Shown: in pieces, positions 14,764-23,310 of the stretch
Layout: the number at the start of each line of letters is the position of its first letter
Position numbering within the stretch: the stretch's first letter is position 1
Assembly: GCA_035506135.1 (NCBI GenBank)
Contig: DATJPY010000002.1
Span: 1-43,125 of the forward strand
DNA from: DATJPY01 sp035506135
Lineage (GTDB): Bacteria > Myxococcota_A > UBA9160 > PR03
DNA length: 43,125 nucleotides
Direction of reading: 5' to 3'
Translations under genes and position numbers: made by a program
Notes under the pieces: generated by a model
Seen by the model: only the letters and a program-made list of their open reading frames with translations
Told to the model about the DNA's origin: nothing
Databases searched by the model: none

Positions 14764-15777
14764 TCAGTCGACGTAGTGGTGGAGGTGCTGCTCGTAGTAG
14801 CGCACGGTGCGCGTGAGCCCGTCGCGCAGCCCGACGCGCGGCTCCCAGCCGAGCTCGCGGCGGATCTTGCCGTAGTCGATGCGGACGCTGCCGATGTCGA
14901 TGCTCTTCCGCTCGGGCGGGAAGGGGACGAAGCGGTAGGAGCCGCGCCCGGCGATCGCGACGAGCCGCTGGGCCAGCGACTCCAGCGACACCGGCTCCGG
15001 CGCGCCGAGGTTGTAGACCTGGCCCCAGGCGGCGGGCGCCGACGCGGCGACGAGCAGCGCGTCGGCCACGTCGTCGACGAAGTTCAGATCGCGGAGCTGC
15101 GAGCCGTCGCCCATGATCTCGATCTCGCCGCCCTCCACCACCTTGCGCACGAACCAGCCGATAAAGCCCTGGCGCGGGTGCTTCACGAGCTGTCCGGGTC
15201 CGTAGGTGTTGGTGAGGCGCAGCACCACGGACGGCAGGCCGTGCACCTCGTGGTAGAGGCGGTGGTACTGCTCGGCGGCCCACTTGTGCACGCCGTTCAC
15301 GTCGACGGGGCGGATCGGGTGCGACTCGTCCATCGGCAGCCGCTGCGGACGCCCGTAGATCTGGCGGGTGCCGGCGAAGGCGACGCGCACGGTCGGGTTC
15401 TGCCGGCGGCAGGCCTCGAGCACCGAGAGCGAGGCGCGGCAGTTGTGGTCGAGGTCGCTGGCCGGGTCGCGCATGCTGTCGGTGTGGCTGACCTGGCCGG
15501 CCAGGTGGAACACGTAGTCCTGCCCGGCGACGGCGGCCTCGATCGCGGCGCGGTCGCACACGTCGGCCTGCGTCACGGCGAGGCGATCGCGCACGTCCTC
15601 CACGTTGAAGGGGTTGCCGCCGTGGCCGGGGACGAGCGCGTCGATCAGCGAGACTTCGGCGCCGAGCGCGAGGAGGCGGCGCGCGAGCTGGCTCCCGATG
15701 AAGCCGAGACCGCCCGTCACCAGCGCGCGGCGCCCGCCGTAGATCGCGGCCAGGTCCTGCGCGCCCCGCGCGGTCAC
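14764..15777 (-). CDS. NAD-dependent epimerase/dehydratase (extended SDR), Tyr-less
   Basis: 337 residues acting on nucleotide sugars. It has the dinucleotide motif TGGLGFIG near residue 21, Asp46 for the NAD ribose, and Thr137 in AFAGTRQIYG. A stretch typical of sugar SDRs follows (RLTNTYGPGQ and GDGSQLRDLNFVDDVADALL). The catalytic Y-x-x-x-K normally at about 161-165 reads NGVHK here: Lys165 is kept, Tyr is replaced by Asn. I recall close relatives with the same N-G-(I/V)-x-K pattern, so this may be a subfamily trait rather than a defect. It starts at GTG 15777, overlapping the glycosyltransferase stop by four bases (GTGA), so translation is coupled. Confidence 0.88.
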   Translation of the reverse strand: MTARGAQDLAAIYGGRRALVTGGLGFIGSQLARRLLALGAEVSLIDALVPGHGGNPFNVEDVRDRLAVTQADVCDRAAIEAAVAGQDYVFHLAGQVSHTDSMRDPASDLDHNCRASLSVLEACRRQNPTVRVAFAGTRQIYGRPQRLPMDESHPIRPVDVNGVHKWAAEQYHRLYHEVHGLPSVVLRLTNTYGPGQLVKHPRQGFIGWFVRKVVEGGEIEIMGDGSQLRDLNFVDDVADALLVAASAPAAWGQVYNLGAPEPVSLESLAQRLVAIAGRGSYRFVPFPPERKSIDIGSVRIDYGKIRRELGWEPRVGLRDGLTRTVRYYEQHLHHYVD

Positions 15778-16499
15778 TTCCGGATCCTGCCCTCGACGAT
15801 CAGCTCCCGCCAGAGACGCCCGAGCCCGAGCGCGACCTGCGCGACGCGGCGGAAGTTGAAGAACTGCGAGCGGCCGTGCAGCCGGTGGTAGTGATGCACG
15901 GGCACGTAGTGCACCGGGAAGCCGTTCTTCTCGATCTTGGTCACCAGCTCGACGCAGATCAGGCCCGAGTCGCGCGTCAGCTCGATGGTGTCGAAGACCC
16001 GGCGGCGCAGCAGCCGGAAGTCGCAGTCGACGTCGCGCGCCTCGAGCCCGAAGGCGAGCTTGACCAGCCAGTGGTAGATCTTCCCGACCACGATGCGGTG
16101 CGGCGGATCCGAGCGGGAGATCTTGTAGCCGTTCACCATCTCCGCGCCCTCGCGCGCGGCCCAGAGCAGCGGCAGCTCGCAGACGTCGTACTGTGCGTCG
16201 CCGTCGGTGTAGAAGATCCACTCCTTGGTCGCGGCCGCGAACCCGGAGCGCAGGGCGCCGCCGTAGCCGCGGTTCCGGGGGTGGGTCACGAGGCGCAGGC
16301 GCGGGCAGATCTTGGTGAGCTCGTCGAGCACCTCGGGCGTGCGGTCGCGGCAGCCGTCGTCGACGACGATCACCTCCCAGTCGTCGGTGAGCTCGCGCAG
16401 GACGCGCGAAACGAGCACCACCTGGCTGGCGATCGTGCCCCAGTCGTTGTACGCGGGGAAGAAGGCGCTGATGCTCGAGGGAGCGGCCGATCCGGGCAT
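15774..16499 (-). CDS. GT2-family glycosyltransferase, polyprenyl-phosphate sugar transferase-like
   Basis: 241 residues. It is a GT-A catalytic domain with FFPAYNDWGTI, VIVVDDGCRDRT (nucleotide-binding Asp pair at 47-48), NRGYGGALRSGF and the metal DXD-like TDGDAQYD (98-105). The DPM1/ArnC-like ending HRLHGRSQFFNFRRV suggests transfer of a sugar from a nucleotide to polyprenyl phosphate on the cytoplasmic face, with no large membrane domain. The lipid-linked sugar could then feed the GT-C enzyme encoded upstream. ATG 16499 is chosen because the protein family begins near SAFFPAYN. It is the first gene of the coupled operon that runs to 13037. Confidence 0.88.
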   Translation of the reverse strand: MPGSAAPSSISAFFPAYNDWGTIASQVVLVSRVLRELTDDWEVIVVDDGCRDRTPEVLDELTKICPRLRLVTHPRNRGYGGALRSGFAAATKEWIFYTDGDAQYDVCELPLLWAAREGAEMVNGYKISRSDPPHRIVVGKIYHWLVKLAFGLEARDVDCDFRLLRRRVFDTIELTRDSGLICVELVTKIEKNGFPVHYVPVHHYHRLHGRSQFFNFRRVAQVALGLGRLWRELIVEGRIRK

Positions 16500-16577
16500 G
16501 ACCCGGCTTTGTACCTCGCGCCCCTCGGCCTCGTCAATCGACGGGCGAGCTGCGCGCGAGCTGCGCATCGCCGATGC

Positions 16578-18323
16578 CTAGGGCGGTGCCTCGGATCGCG
16601 GGCCCGCGCCGCCGTCGCGCGCAGGCCAGTGGACCCGGAAGACCTGGGCGTCGGGATAGCGCGCGCCCTCGGCGCCCATGCGACGCGGGGCGAACGGGTA
16701 GCCGACGCGCGGGAAGCGGTGCCACTGGAGCTCGGGCCGGTTCTCCCAGAGCGTCTCGCGCAGCGTCGCGACCGGCTCGAGCGTGGCGCCGCGCGCCGCG
16801 AGCTCGCTGCGGACCTGCTCGAGCGAGTCGCCGATCACCGCGCCTGCGCCACCGCGCCACACCACCCAGTCGGCCCCGTCCGGTCCGAACACGTAGCGCG
16901 GGAGCCCGAGCGCGAGCGCGGCCTCGCGCACGGGAGCCTTCGGCGAGATCCGCATGGCCTGCGGGAGGCGCGTGTAGAAGTAGAGGTTGTCCCAGCCGAA
17001 GTTGGTGAGCACGACCTGGCCGGGCTCGGCGTTCTCCTTCAGGAGCTCGACGATGGCGGGCAGCGTGCCCGGATCCCGGACGCCGAGCCCGCGCACGAAG
17101 GCCCACCACTGCGTGTTCAGGAGCTTGTCGGGCAGTCTGCGAGCGACGTTGACCGCGGCGACGTCCGCGACGCGCTGCGTCTCGCCGAGCGCCAGCCAGG
17201 GGAGCGCGTTGCCCGCCAGGTGCGTTGCCGCGAAGAGCGCGAGCAGCCCGGCGTAGAGCGCATTGCGTCCCGCCGCCGCGCGCGCGATCACGAGCCCCGT
17301 CACGGCGGCCGAGAGCGGCAGCAGGGCACACGCATAGCGCAGGCCGACCACCACGAGGAGCTTCGCCGAGAGCACGAGCGGCACGAGTGCAACGCAGAGC
17401 GCGAGCCAGGCGACGACGAGCTGCAGCAGCGTGCGATCGCCGGCTTCGAGCCGGCGCCACACCAGCGGGAGCCCGATCGCCCAGCCGAGATAGGGGATCA
17501 TGAGCGTCGACTCGGCACCGAGCTGCGCCACCCGCCCGGCGAGCTCTCCGGCGTGCTCGATGGGCTTCCAGTTGGCGCCCGCGGCCGACCACGAGATGGC
17601 GACCCACGGGAGCGTGAGGGCGATCACCAGGGGCGCGCGGGCGAGGAGGGGCCGGAGCCGCGGGCGCGAGCTCGCGGAGGAGAGCGCGACCAGCGCGCAG
17701 GCGCCGAGCGCCAGCGCGGCGGGCAGTGGCTGCACGTGGAAGAGAGCGATCGCCGCGACCGCGAGCCACGGATCGCGGCGCCGCTCGCCGAGGCGCAGGA
17801 AGCCCCAGAGCACGGCCAGCGTGAGCAGCATGTTGAGCGCGTAGCTCCGGCTCTCCCGCGCGTAGAGCTGGAACTGCGCCGAGGCGATCAGCAGCAGCGA
17901 CGCCGCGAACGCGGCGCGCATGCAGCCGGTGGCTCGCAGCACGAAGGCGTAGAGCATCGCCACCGTCCCGATCGCCGCCAGCGCGAAGGGAAGCCGCGCC
18001 GCCCACTCCGACTCGCCGAACGCCGCGAAGCTCGCCGCGGTCACGTAGTATGGCAGCCAGGGCGTCCCGACCATCACGAGGTCCTGGCCGAGCGCGCGCG
18101 GTGCCACGCGGAGTCCGTCGTCGCTGTCGCTGAAGCTGTGCCCGTCCCAAGCGCGCGGCACGCCGAACTCGAGGATCGACCGGGCGTACACCGCGGTGTC
18201 GCCCTCGTCCTCCCACAGCGCCGGGCCGCCGAGGTCGACCAGCGCGAGGGCCGCGGCGAAGGGAAGCAGCGCGAAGAGCGGAGCAAATCTGCGCAGGCAA
18301 GATACAGGGCGCCGAGCGCTCAT
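16578..18323 (-). CDS. PMT/ArnT-like GT-C membrane glycosyltransferase
   Basis: About 581 residues with some 11 or more hydrophobic helices, then a soluble C-terminal domain of about 150 residues. The first loop after helix 1 contains LWEDEGDTAVYAR, matching the acidic catalytic motif of GT39/GT83 enzymes, which use lipid-phosphate sugars at the outer face. LYARESRSYALNMLL is also typical. It would add a sugar from a polyprenyl carrier to a protein, lipid or polysaccharide. It lies upstream of the GT2 gene on the same strand with a 78-base gap. ATG 18323 is preferred to an in-frame TTG at 18344. The acceptor is unknown. Confidence 0.85.
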   Translation of the reverse strand: MSARRPVSCLRRFAPLFALLPFAAALALVDLGGPALWEDEGDTAVYARSILEFGVPRAWDGHSFSDSDDGLRVAPRALGQDLVMVGTPWLPYYVTAASFAAFGESEWAARLPFALAAIGTVAMLYAFVLRATGCMRAAFAASLLLIASAQFQLYARESRSYALNMLLTLAVLWGFLRLGERRRDPWLAVAAIALFHVQPLPAALALGACALVALSSASSRPRLRPLLARAPLVIALTLPWVAISWSAAGANWKPIEHAGELAGRVAQLGAESTLMIPYLGWAIGLPLVWRRLEAGDRTLLQLVVAWLALCVALVPLVLSAKLLVVVGLRYACALLPLSAAVTGLVIARAAAGRNALYAGLLALFAATHLAGNALPWLALGETQRVADVAAVNVARRLPDKLLNTQWWAFVRGLGVRDPGTLPAIVELLKENAEPGQVVLTNFGWDNLYFYTRLPQAMRISPKAPVREAALALGLPRYVFGPDGADWVVWRGGAGAVIGDSLEQVRSELAARGATLEPVATLRETLWENRPELQWHRFPRVGYPFAPRRMGAEGARYPDAQVFRVHWPARDGGAGPRSEAPP

Positions 18324-18470
18324 CTGGGTGCTCTGGGCGGGCAACGCTAGGCGAGGCGCTCGGGGGCTGCCAGGCGCGGCCGCACATGCCGTGACGAGCG
18401 ACTCCGACCGTGTTGCGGAACTCTCTGCTTCGGGGGCAGGGCCAGCGCGGTTCGGGGAGCTCGAACGAGC

Positions 18471-20711
18471 ATGGGTTGGTTCGCCGTCTTCTTCTTCTTC
18501 TCCGGCTTCTGCAGCCTGCTCTACGAAGTGATCTGGGTGCGGCTCGGAATGGCGAGCTTCGGCGTGACCACGCCCGTGGTCTCGATCTTTCTCTCTCTCT
18601 TCATGGCGGGGCTTGGCCTCGGGAGCTGGTTGTCCGGGCTCTGGATGCGGAGGATCGGCGAGCGGGGCGGAAGCGTACCGCTCCGCCTCTATGCGCTCGC
18701 GGAGCTCTCGATCGGGTTCTCCGCCCTGGCGGTTCCCCTCCAGCTCGGCTGGGCGAAGAGCTTCCTGGGGGGCCTTGGGAGCGACCTCTCGATCTCCTCT
18801 CTCCGTTACTACTGGATCGCAGGTCTCTGGATCAGCGCCATCCTATTGCCGTGGTGCGCCTGCATGGGTGCGACGTTTCCGCTCGCGATGGCCGCCATCC
18901 GCAGGTTCGATCCGTCGCCACAGCGGTCGTTCAGCTTCTTGTATACGGCCAACGCGCTGGGCGCGGTCCTGGGTGCGCTCCTCCCCGCCTTCGTGCTGAT
19001 CGAGATCTTCGGCTTCCGCCGGACGATCCGTCTCGCCGCGGTCTTCAACGTGCTGATCGCGCTCGCAGCGCTGCTCTTGAGTCTCCGGCCCACCGGAGCT
19101 CCGGGCGAGTCCGAGCGGCCGCGCCGCGAGGGGGTTGCGCGCTCCGCAGGGATCCGGGTGCTCGGGCTCCTGTTCCTCACCGGTCTCGTCGGCCTGGCGA
19201 TGGAGGTCGTCTGGATCCGGCAGTTCACGTTCTACGTGGGGACCGAGGTCTACGCATTCGCCTGGATCCTCGGCTGCTACGTGATGGGAACGTTCGCCGG
19301 ATCGCGCATCTATCGGAGCTGGCTGCTCCGCGTCCCGCGCGGTGACTCGAGGCTCGCCTGGCTCCTGCTCGGAGTGACTGCGTTGCTGCCGCTCCTGAGC
19401 GCGGATCCGCGCTTCTCCCATCCTCCCTATCACCTGGAGGGATTCGTGCGCGTGGCGATCGGCATCGTGCCGATCGCGGGCCTGATGGGATTCGTCACTC
19501 CGATGCTGGTGGATGGATACTCGGAGGGAGATCCCGACCGGGCCGGCAGTGCCTACGCTGTGAATGTCGTCGGATGCATTCTCGGGCCGCTGCTGGCCAG
19601 CTTCGTCCTCCTGCCTGGCCTGGGCGAGCGCTGGTCGCTAGCCGCGCTGAGCGTGCCGCTGTTCCTGCTTCCCTACTTCCTCCTGCCCCGGACGCTGGCC
19701 GTTCCGGGGACCCCGACACCGCTCAGCGGCTCGCGAGTTCGGTTCCAAGCGGCCACCGCCGTCGTCGCGGTGGGGCTGGTCGCCTTTACACAGGATTACG
19801 TGACGATGGTTCCCAGCGGCGAGGTGCGCCGGGACTACGCTGCGACCGTGGTGGCGACCGGCAGCGGGATGAAGAAGCGCCTGTACGTGAACGGTATCGG
19901 AATGACGGTGCTCACGCCGATCACGAAGATGATGGCGCACATCCCGCTCGCGTTTCACGCCTCACCTCCGAGGGACGCCCTGGTCATCTGCTTCGGAATG
20001 GGGACGACGTTTCGATCGCTGCTGTCCTGGGGGATCCCATCGACGGTGGTGGAGCTCGTGCCGAGCGTGCCCGAGCTCTTCACCTACTTCCACCCGCTCG
20101 ATGCGCAGCGCCTCCTGCTCTCGCCCAATGCTCGCGTGGTCATCGATGATGGCCGTCTGTTCTTGGACAAGACGCCGCGGCAATACGACGTGATCGCAGT
20201 CGACCCGCCGCCGCCCACCTCGGCCGCAGGGGTGAGCCTTCTCTTCTCCCGGGAGTTCTACGAAGCGGCCGAGCGGCGTCTGCGTGCAGGAGGCGTCCTG
20301 CAGCAATGGACCGTCGCGGATCCAGCGAGCGTCGATCTGGCGTCCATCGGCAAGGCGCTCCAAGAGGTCTTTCCCTACGTGCGCTGCTTCATCTCCGTCG
20401 AGGGGATGGGTTACCACTTCCTCGCCAGCATGAGCCCGCTACCGAAGCTGAGCGCCGCGGAGCTCGCGAGCCGCATGCCCCCGGCCGCCGTCGCGGATCT
20501 GGTCGAATGGGGACCGGGTACCACCGCCGAGGAGCAGTTCGCCCTCTTGCTCTCGAGAGAGGTGCCGATGGACGCGATCGTCGATCATGAGCCGCCCGTC
20601 CGCGCCCTCTCGGACGATCGACCCGTGAACGAATACCACCTCCTTCGCTCCGAGCTTCCGCAGGCGTGGGGGAGGGAGCTCTATGGCGTGATCGGAACGT
20701 GGCAGGACTGA
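18471..20711 (+). CDS. Membrane protein fused to a spermidine-synthase-like domain
   Basis: 746 residues. An N-terminal region of some 12 helices (1-405) opens with FFSGFCSLLYEVIWVRLG and includes FMAGLGLGSWLSG, GFRRTIRLAAVFNVLI and LTGLVGLAMEVVWIRQF, the typical repeats of membrane-bound spermidine-synthase fusions. A soluble spermidine-synthase-like fold follows (about 465-746): LYVNGIGMTVL, ALVICFGMGTTFR in place of the usual G-G-G-D-G motif I, and YDVIAVDPPPP with a late Asp. It probably does not make spermidine, because motif I is altered; family members are mostly uncharacterised. It is divergent from the GT-C gene (147 bases between the starts), suggesting joint control with glycan assembly. 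Confidence 0.85.
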   Translation: MGWFAVFFFFSGFCSLLYEVIWVRLGMASFGVTTPVVSIFLSLFMAGLGLGSWLSGLWMRRIGERGGSVPLRLYALAELSIGFSALAVPLQLGWAKSFLGGLGSDLSISSLRYYWIAGLWISAILLPWCACMGATFPLAMAAIRRFDPSPQRSFSFLYTANALGAVLGALLPAFVLIEIFGFRRTIRLAAVFNVLIALAALLLSLRPTGAPGESERPRREGVARSAGIRVLGLLFLTGLVGLAMEVVWIRQFTFYVGTEVYAFAWILGCYVMGTFAGSRIYRSWLLRVPRGDSRLAWLLLGVTALLPLLSADPRFSHPPYHLEGFVRVAIGIVPIAGLMGFVTPMLVDGYSEGDPDRAGSAYAVNVVGCILGPLLASFVLLPGLGERWSLAALSVPLFLLPYFLLPRTLAVPGTPTPLSGSRVRFQAATAVVAVGLVAFTQDYVTMVPSGEVRRDYAATVVATGSGMKKRLYVNGIGMTVLTPITKMMAHIPLAFHASPPRDALVICFGMGTTFRSLLSWGIPSTVVELVPSVPELFTYFHPLDAQRLLLSPNARVVIDDGRLFLDKTPRQYDVIAVDPPPPTSAAGVSLLFSREFYEAAERRLRAGGVLQQWTVADPASVDLASIGKALQEVFPYVRCFISVEGMGYHFLASMSPLPKLSAAELASRMPPAAVADLVEWGPGTTAEEQFALLLSREVPMDAIVDHEPPVRALSDDRPVNEYHLLRSELPQAWGRELYGVIGTWQD

Positions 20712-20753
20712 AGGCCGCTCGAGGGTCACCCGCACCGCCAGGCAGGTCCGGCG

Positions 20754-23193
20754 TCACGCAGCGCCCCTGCCCGCTCGCGGGGGGCGCCTCGGGCGACTCC
20801 CGTACCACACGGCCGCGGTGGCGAGGAGCCCCGCGGCACCCAGCGCGAGCCACGCCGAGAGGTGGGGCGGCCAGTAGCGGAGCACGATGCGCTCGGTGCC
20901 CGCTTGTGTCGCGACCGCCAGGAAGCGCACCTGCGCCGGAACCACTTCGAGCGGCGCACCCCGATCGGACACCGCGCTCCAGCCCTCGTCGTAGCTGACG
21001 CGGAGCACGAGCCAGCCGTCGCGCGCGCGCGGCCTCCGGCACCTCCACCTCGATCTGCTGCGGCCCCTGCCAGCGCCACTCCGCGGGGACGCCGGGCGAC
21101 GGCTCCGAGGTCGCCTCGCTCGGCGCCCGCGCGCGCTCGACGAAGATGCGCTCGGGCTGCTGATCGAGCGATCGGCGGAAGCGCGCGATCGAATCGGGAA
21201 GGTCGGAGGCTTCGGTGACTTCGCCGTCCGGGTACCACGCGGCGCACGGAGACGCACGCCTCAGGCGATAGAGGTAGATGGGCTTCCGGCTCCAGGCGAG
21301 CTCGAGCGCGTCGGCTCGGCCGGCGCCGTAGTCGATCGACGTCATGAGCCAACGCGCACACGTGCGCTCGATGCCGGTGATCACGGCGGGCCGCTCCAGG
21401 TCCTCGCGGAAGAAGGTCTCGGAGTTCTCGACCGCGAGCACATCCTCCATGTAGGCCGCGTAGCGCAGCGGTACGGGATAGCCGTACCCGCGCACGTCCT
21501 CGACACCGAAGACCGCGGGCAGGTTCGAGGCCGTGAAGCGCTCGAAGGCCGCGCGCGGCTCGCGATCCTCGCGGAGCGGTGGCGGCAGGTTCGCGACAGC
21601 CCGGGCTGGATCCGCCCACTCGCGCGGGGGCTGCGGGAAGTAGCCCCGATAGACGGGAGCCACGTCCAGGAGCAGCAGGATCGGCACGAGCGCGCCCGCG
21701 AGCCGGCGCTCCCCGGCCGAGGCCGCGACGGCTCCGGCGGCGAAGAGGGCCACGGCCGCGCCGAGCGCGACGAAGGCACGGAGCGGCCAGAGGCCCGCGA
21801 TGCCGAGGGCCAGCGTGGCCATCGCGCCGACCCCTGTCGCGACGGCGAGGAGCGCGAAGGCGCGCGGGCGCGGCGGGCGGCGACCCGCGAGCCAGCCGCG
21901 CGCCGCCAGCGCCGCGAGCACCACGACGCCGGTCTGTGTCAGGAACAGCATGCGGGGGTTGCTGTTGGAGGAGAAGGGCGGCATGGAGGTCAGCCAGCGA
22001 TGGACGGGCTGCCATCCGAAGGCGAGGGAGGCCGAGAGCAGTGCGAGCCCTGCGAGCGGGAGCGCGCGCCGAACGTCGTTCCCGTACCGCCAGGAGCGCA
22101 CGCAGATCGACCCGAGCAGGAACACCCAGGGCAGCACGCCGATGTACTGCTGCTCCTCCTCGAAGTTGGTGCTCCCGACCCAGGGCCTCGCTGCGCCCGT
22201 GAGCGGAGAGCCGAGTGCGTAGGGGTTCCAGTAGAGGCGGAGCGCCTCGCTCGGCAGGATCCACTGGCCGGCGAGCTCGTGCCCGTGGAAGGTCGCTGAT
22301 CCTCGGAGGAACTCGAGGAACGGCATGAGGCCGGGAGCCGACATCGCGAGGCCGAGCCCGAATGCGCCCAGGCCGACGACTCGTGCGAGGATCGCCTCGC
22401 GGACGGGACGGAAGGGGAGGCGCAACAGGAGATAGGTCACCGCCGCGAGGTTCACGATGAATGCCGCAGGCGGATAGCCGGCGATCGCGACGAGGAACTC
22501 GATCGGCGCGATCGCCAGCGCGGCGCGGATCGCGGCGCGGGGACTCCGCACCATCGCCGCGTCGATTCGCTCGACGCAGAAGAGGAGCCACGGCAGGCCG
22601 ACGTACGCATTCGCGCGCGGCTGTTGCTCGAAGTGCACCAGAAACCCCGGCGCGAAGCAGAAGGCGATCGCGACGGTGCTCGCCCAGGGCACCCCGAGGC
22701 GCAGGCGGCGTGCGAAGAGGTAGGCGCCGAGCCACATGAGGCCGAAGCGAAGCCACGCCGCCCAGGCGAAGCCGAGCGGCCAGGGAAGCACGAGGATCGG
22801 CAGATTCAGGGGCTCCAGCGGCCCCGACTCTCCCGTGCCGAGGAGAGGCTCGCCGCCGCGCAGGAAGCGGTTCCAGAGCGGGAAGGTGCCCGCGCGAAGG
22901 GCCCCGTGAACCACGGCGAGCTGCGGCGCGTAGAGGAACGCGGGGTCCGTGAGCAGCGGGTTGCGCGGACGATGCCTCTGCGAATCCGCGGCCGAGAGCG
23001 AGAACGGGACGGAGTACATCCAGAGGTCGGCGGGCAGGAAGGTGCTTCGACCGGAGAGCGACGGGACGAGCACCACGGCCGCGAGCAGGAAGCCGCCGAG
23101 GGAGGCGGCGCGCGATCCGCGCGCGAGACGCTTCGCTGCCGACCACGACGACGGCCCGCGATGTCGTGCCGCGTCGAGCCCGACCTCCCGCAT
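20754..23193 (-). CDS. YfhO-family membrane protein with a +1 frameshift
   Basis: Large polytopic protein, about 812 residues if the frame is repaired. The first frame (from ATG 23193) gives some 12 helices and YfhO-like motifs such as GEPLLGTGESGPLEPLN, FCFAPGFLVHFEQQP and NPRMLFLTQTG. Near 21021-21033 the coding strand has a run of alternating G and C carrying one extra base (or lacking two). After it, the next frame supplies the expected end of the fold, WLVLRVSYDEGWSA, then a polar strand, RIVLRYWPPHL and a last helix to stop 20754. Without repair the product would lose its beta domain and last helix. Relatives are linked to glycosylation of lipoteichoic acid or other envelope polymers. 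The fault may be a sequencing error, a real mutation or a phase switch. The gene is convergent with the spermidine-synthase-like gene (42 bases). Confidence 0.8.
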
Positions 23194-23310
23194 GCGAGCC
23201 AACGGTAGCGTGCGCTCTCCACCGACAGGAGACGTCGGACGGCACCATCGGGCGTCGGACTCGACGTGCGAGCCGCGCTAGCATGCGCCGCCGGCAAGGG
23301 GGAAGGACGC

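Noticed and set aside
15876..18350. 824-codon forward open frame over the glycosyltransferase genes
   Set aside because: It is antisense to two well-supported enzymes and has no motifs.
20754..21257. A separate small gene for the last part of the YfhO region
   Set aside because: Its N-terminal half is Arg/Ser-rich noise, and only the part after 21020 matches the missing end of the YfhO protein. A frameshift is the better explanation.
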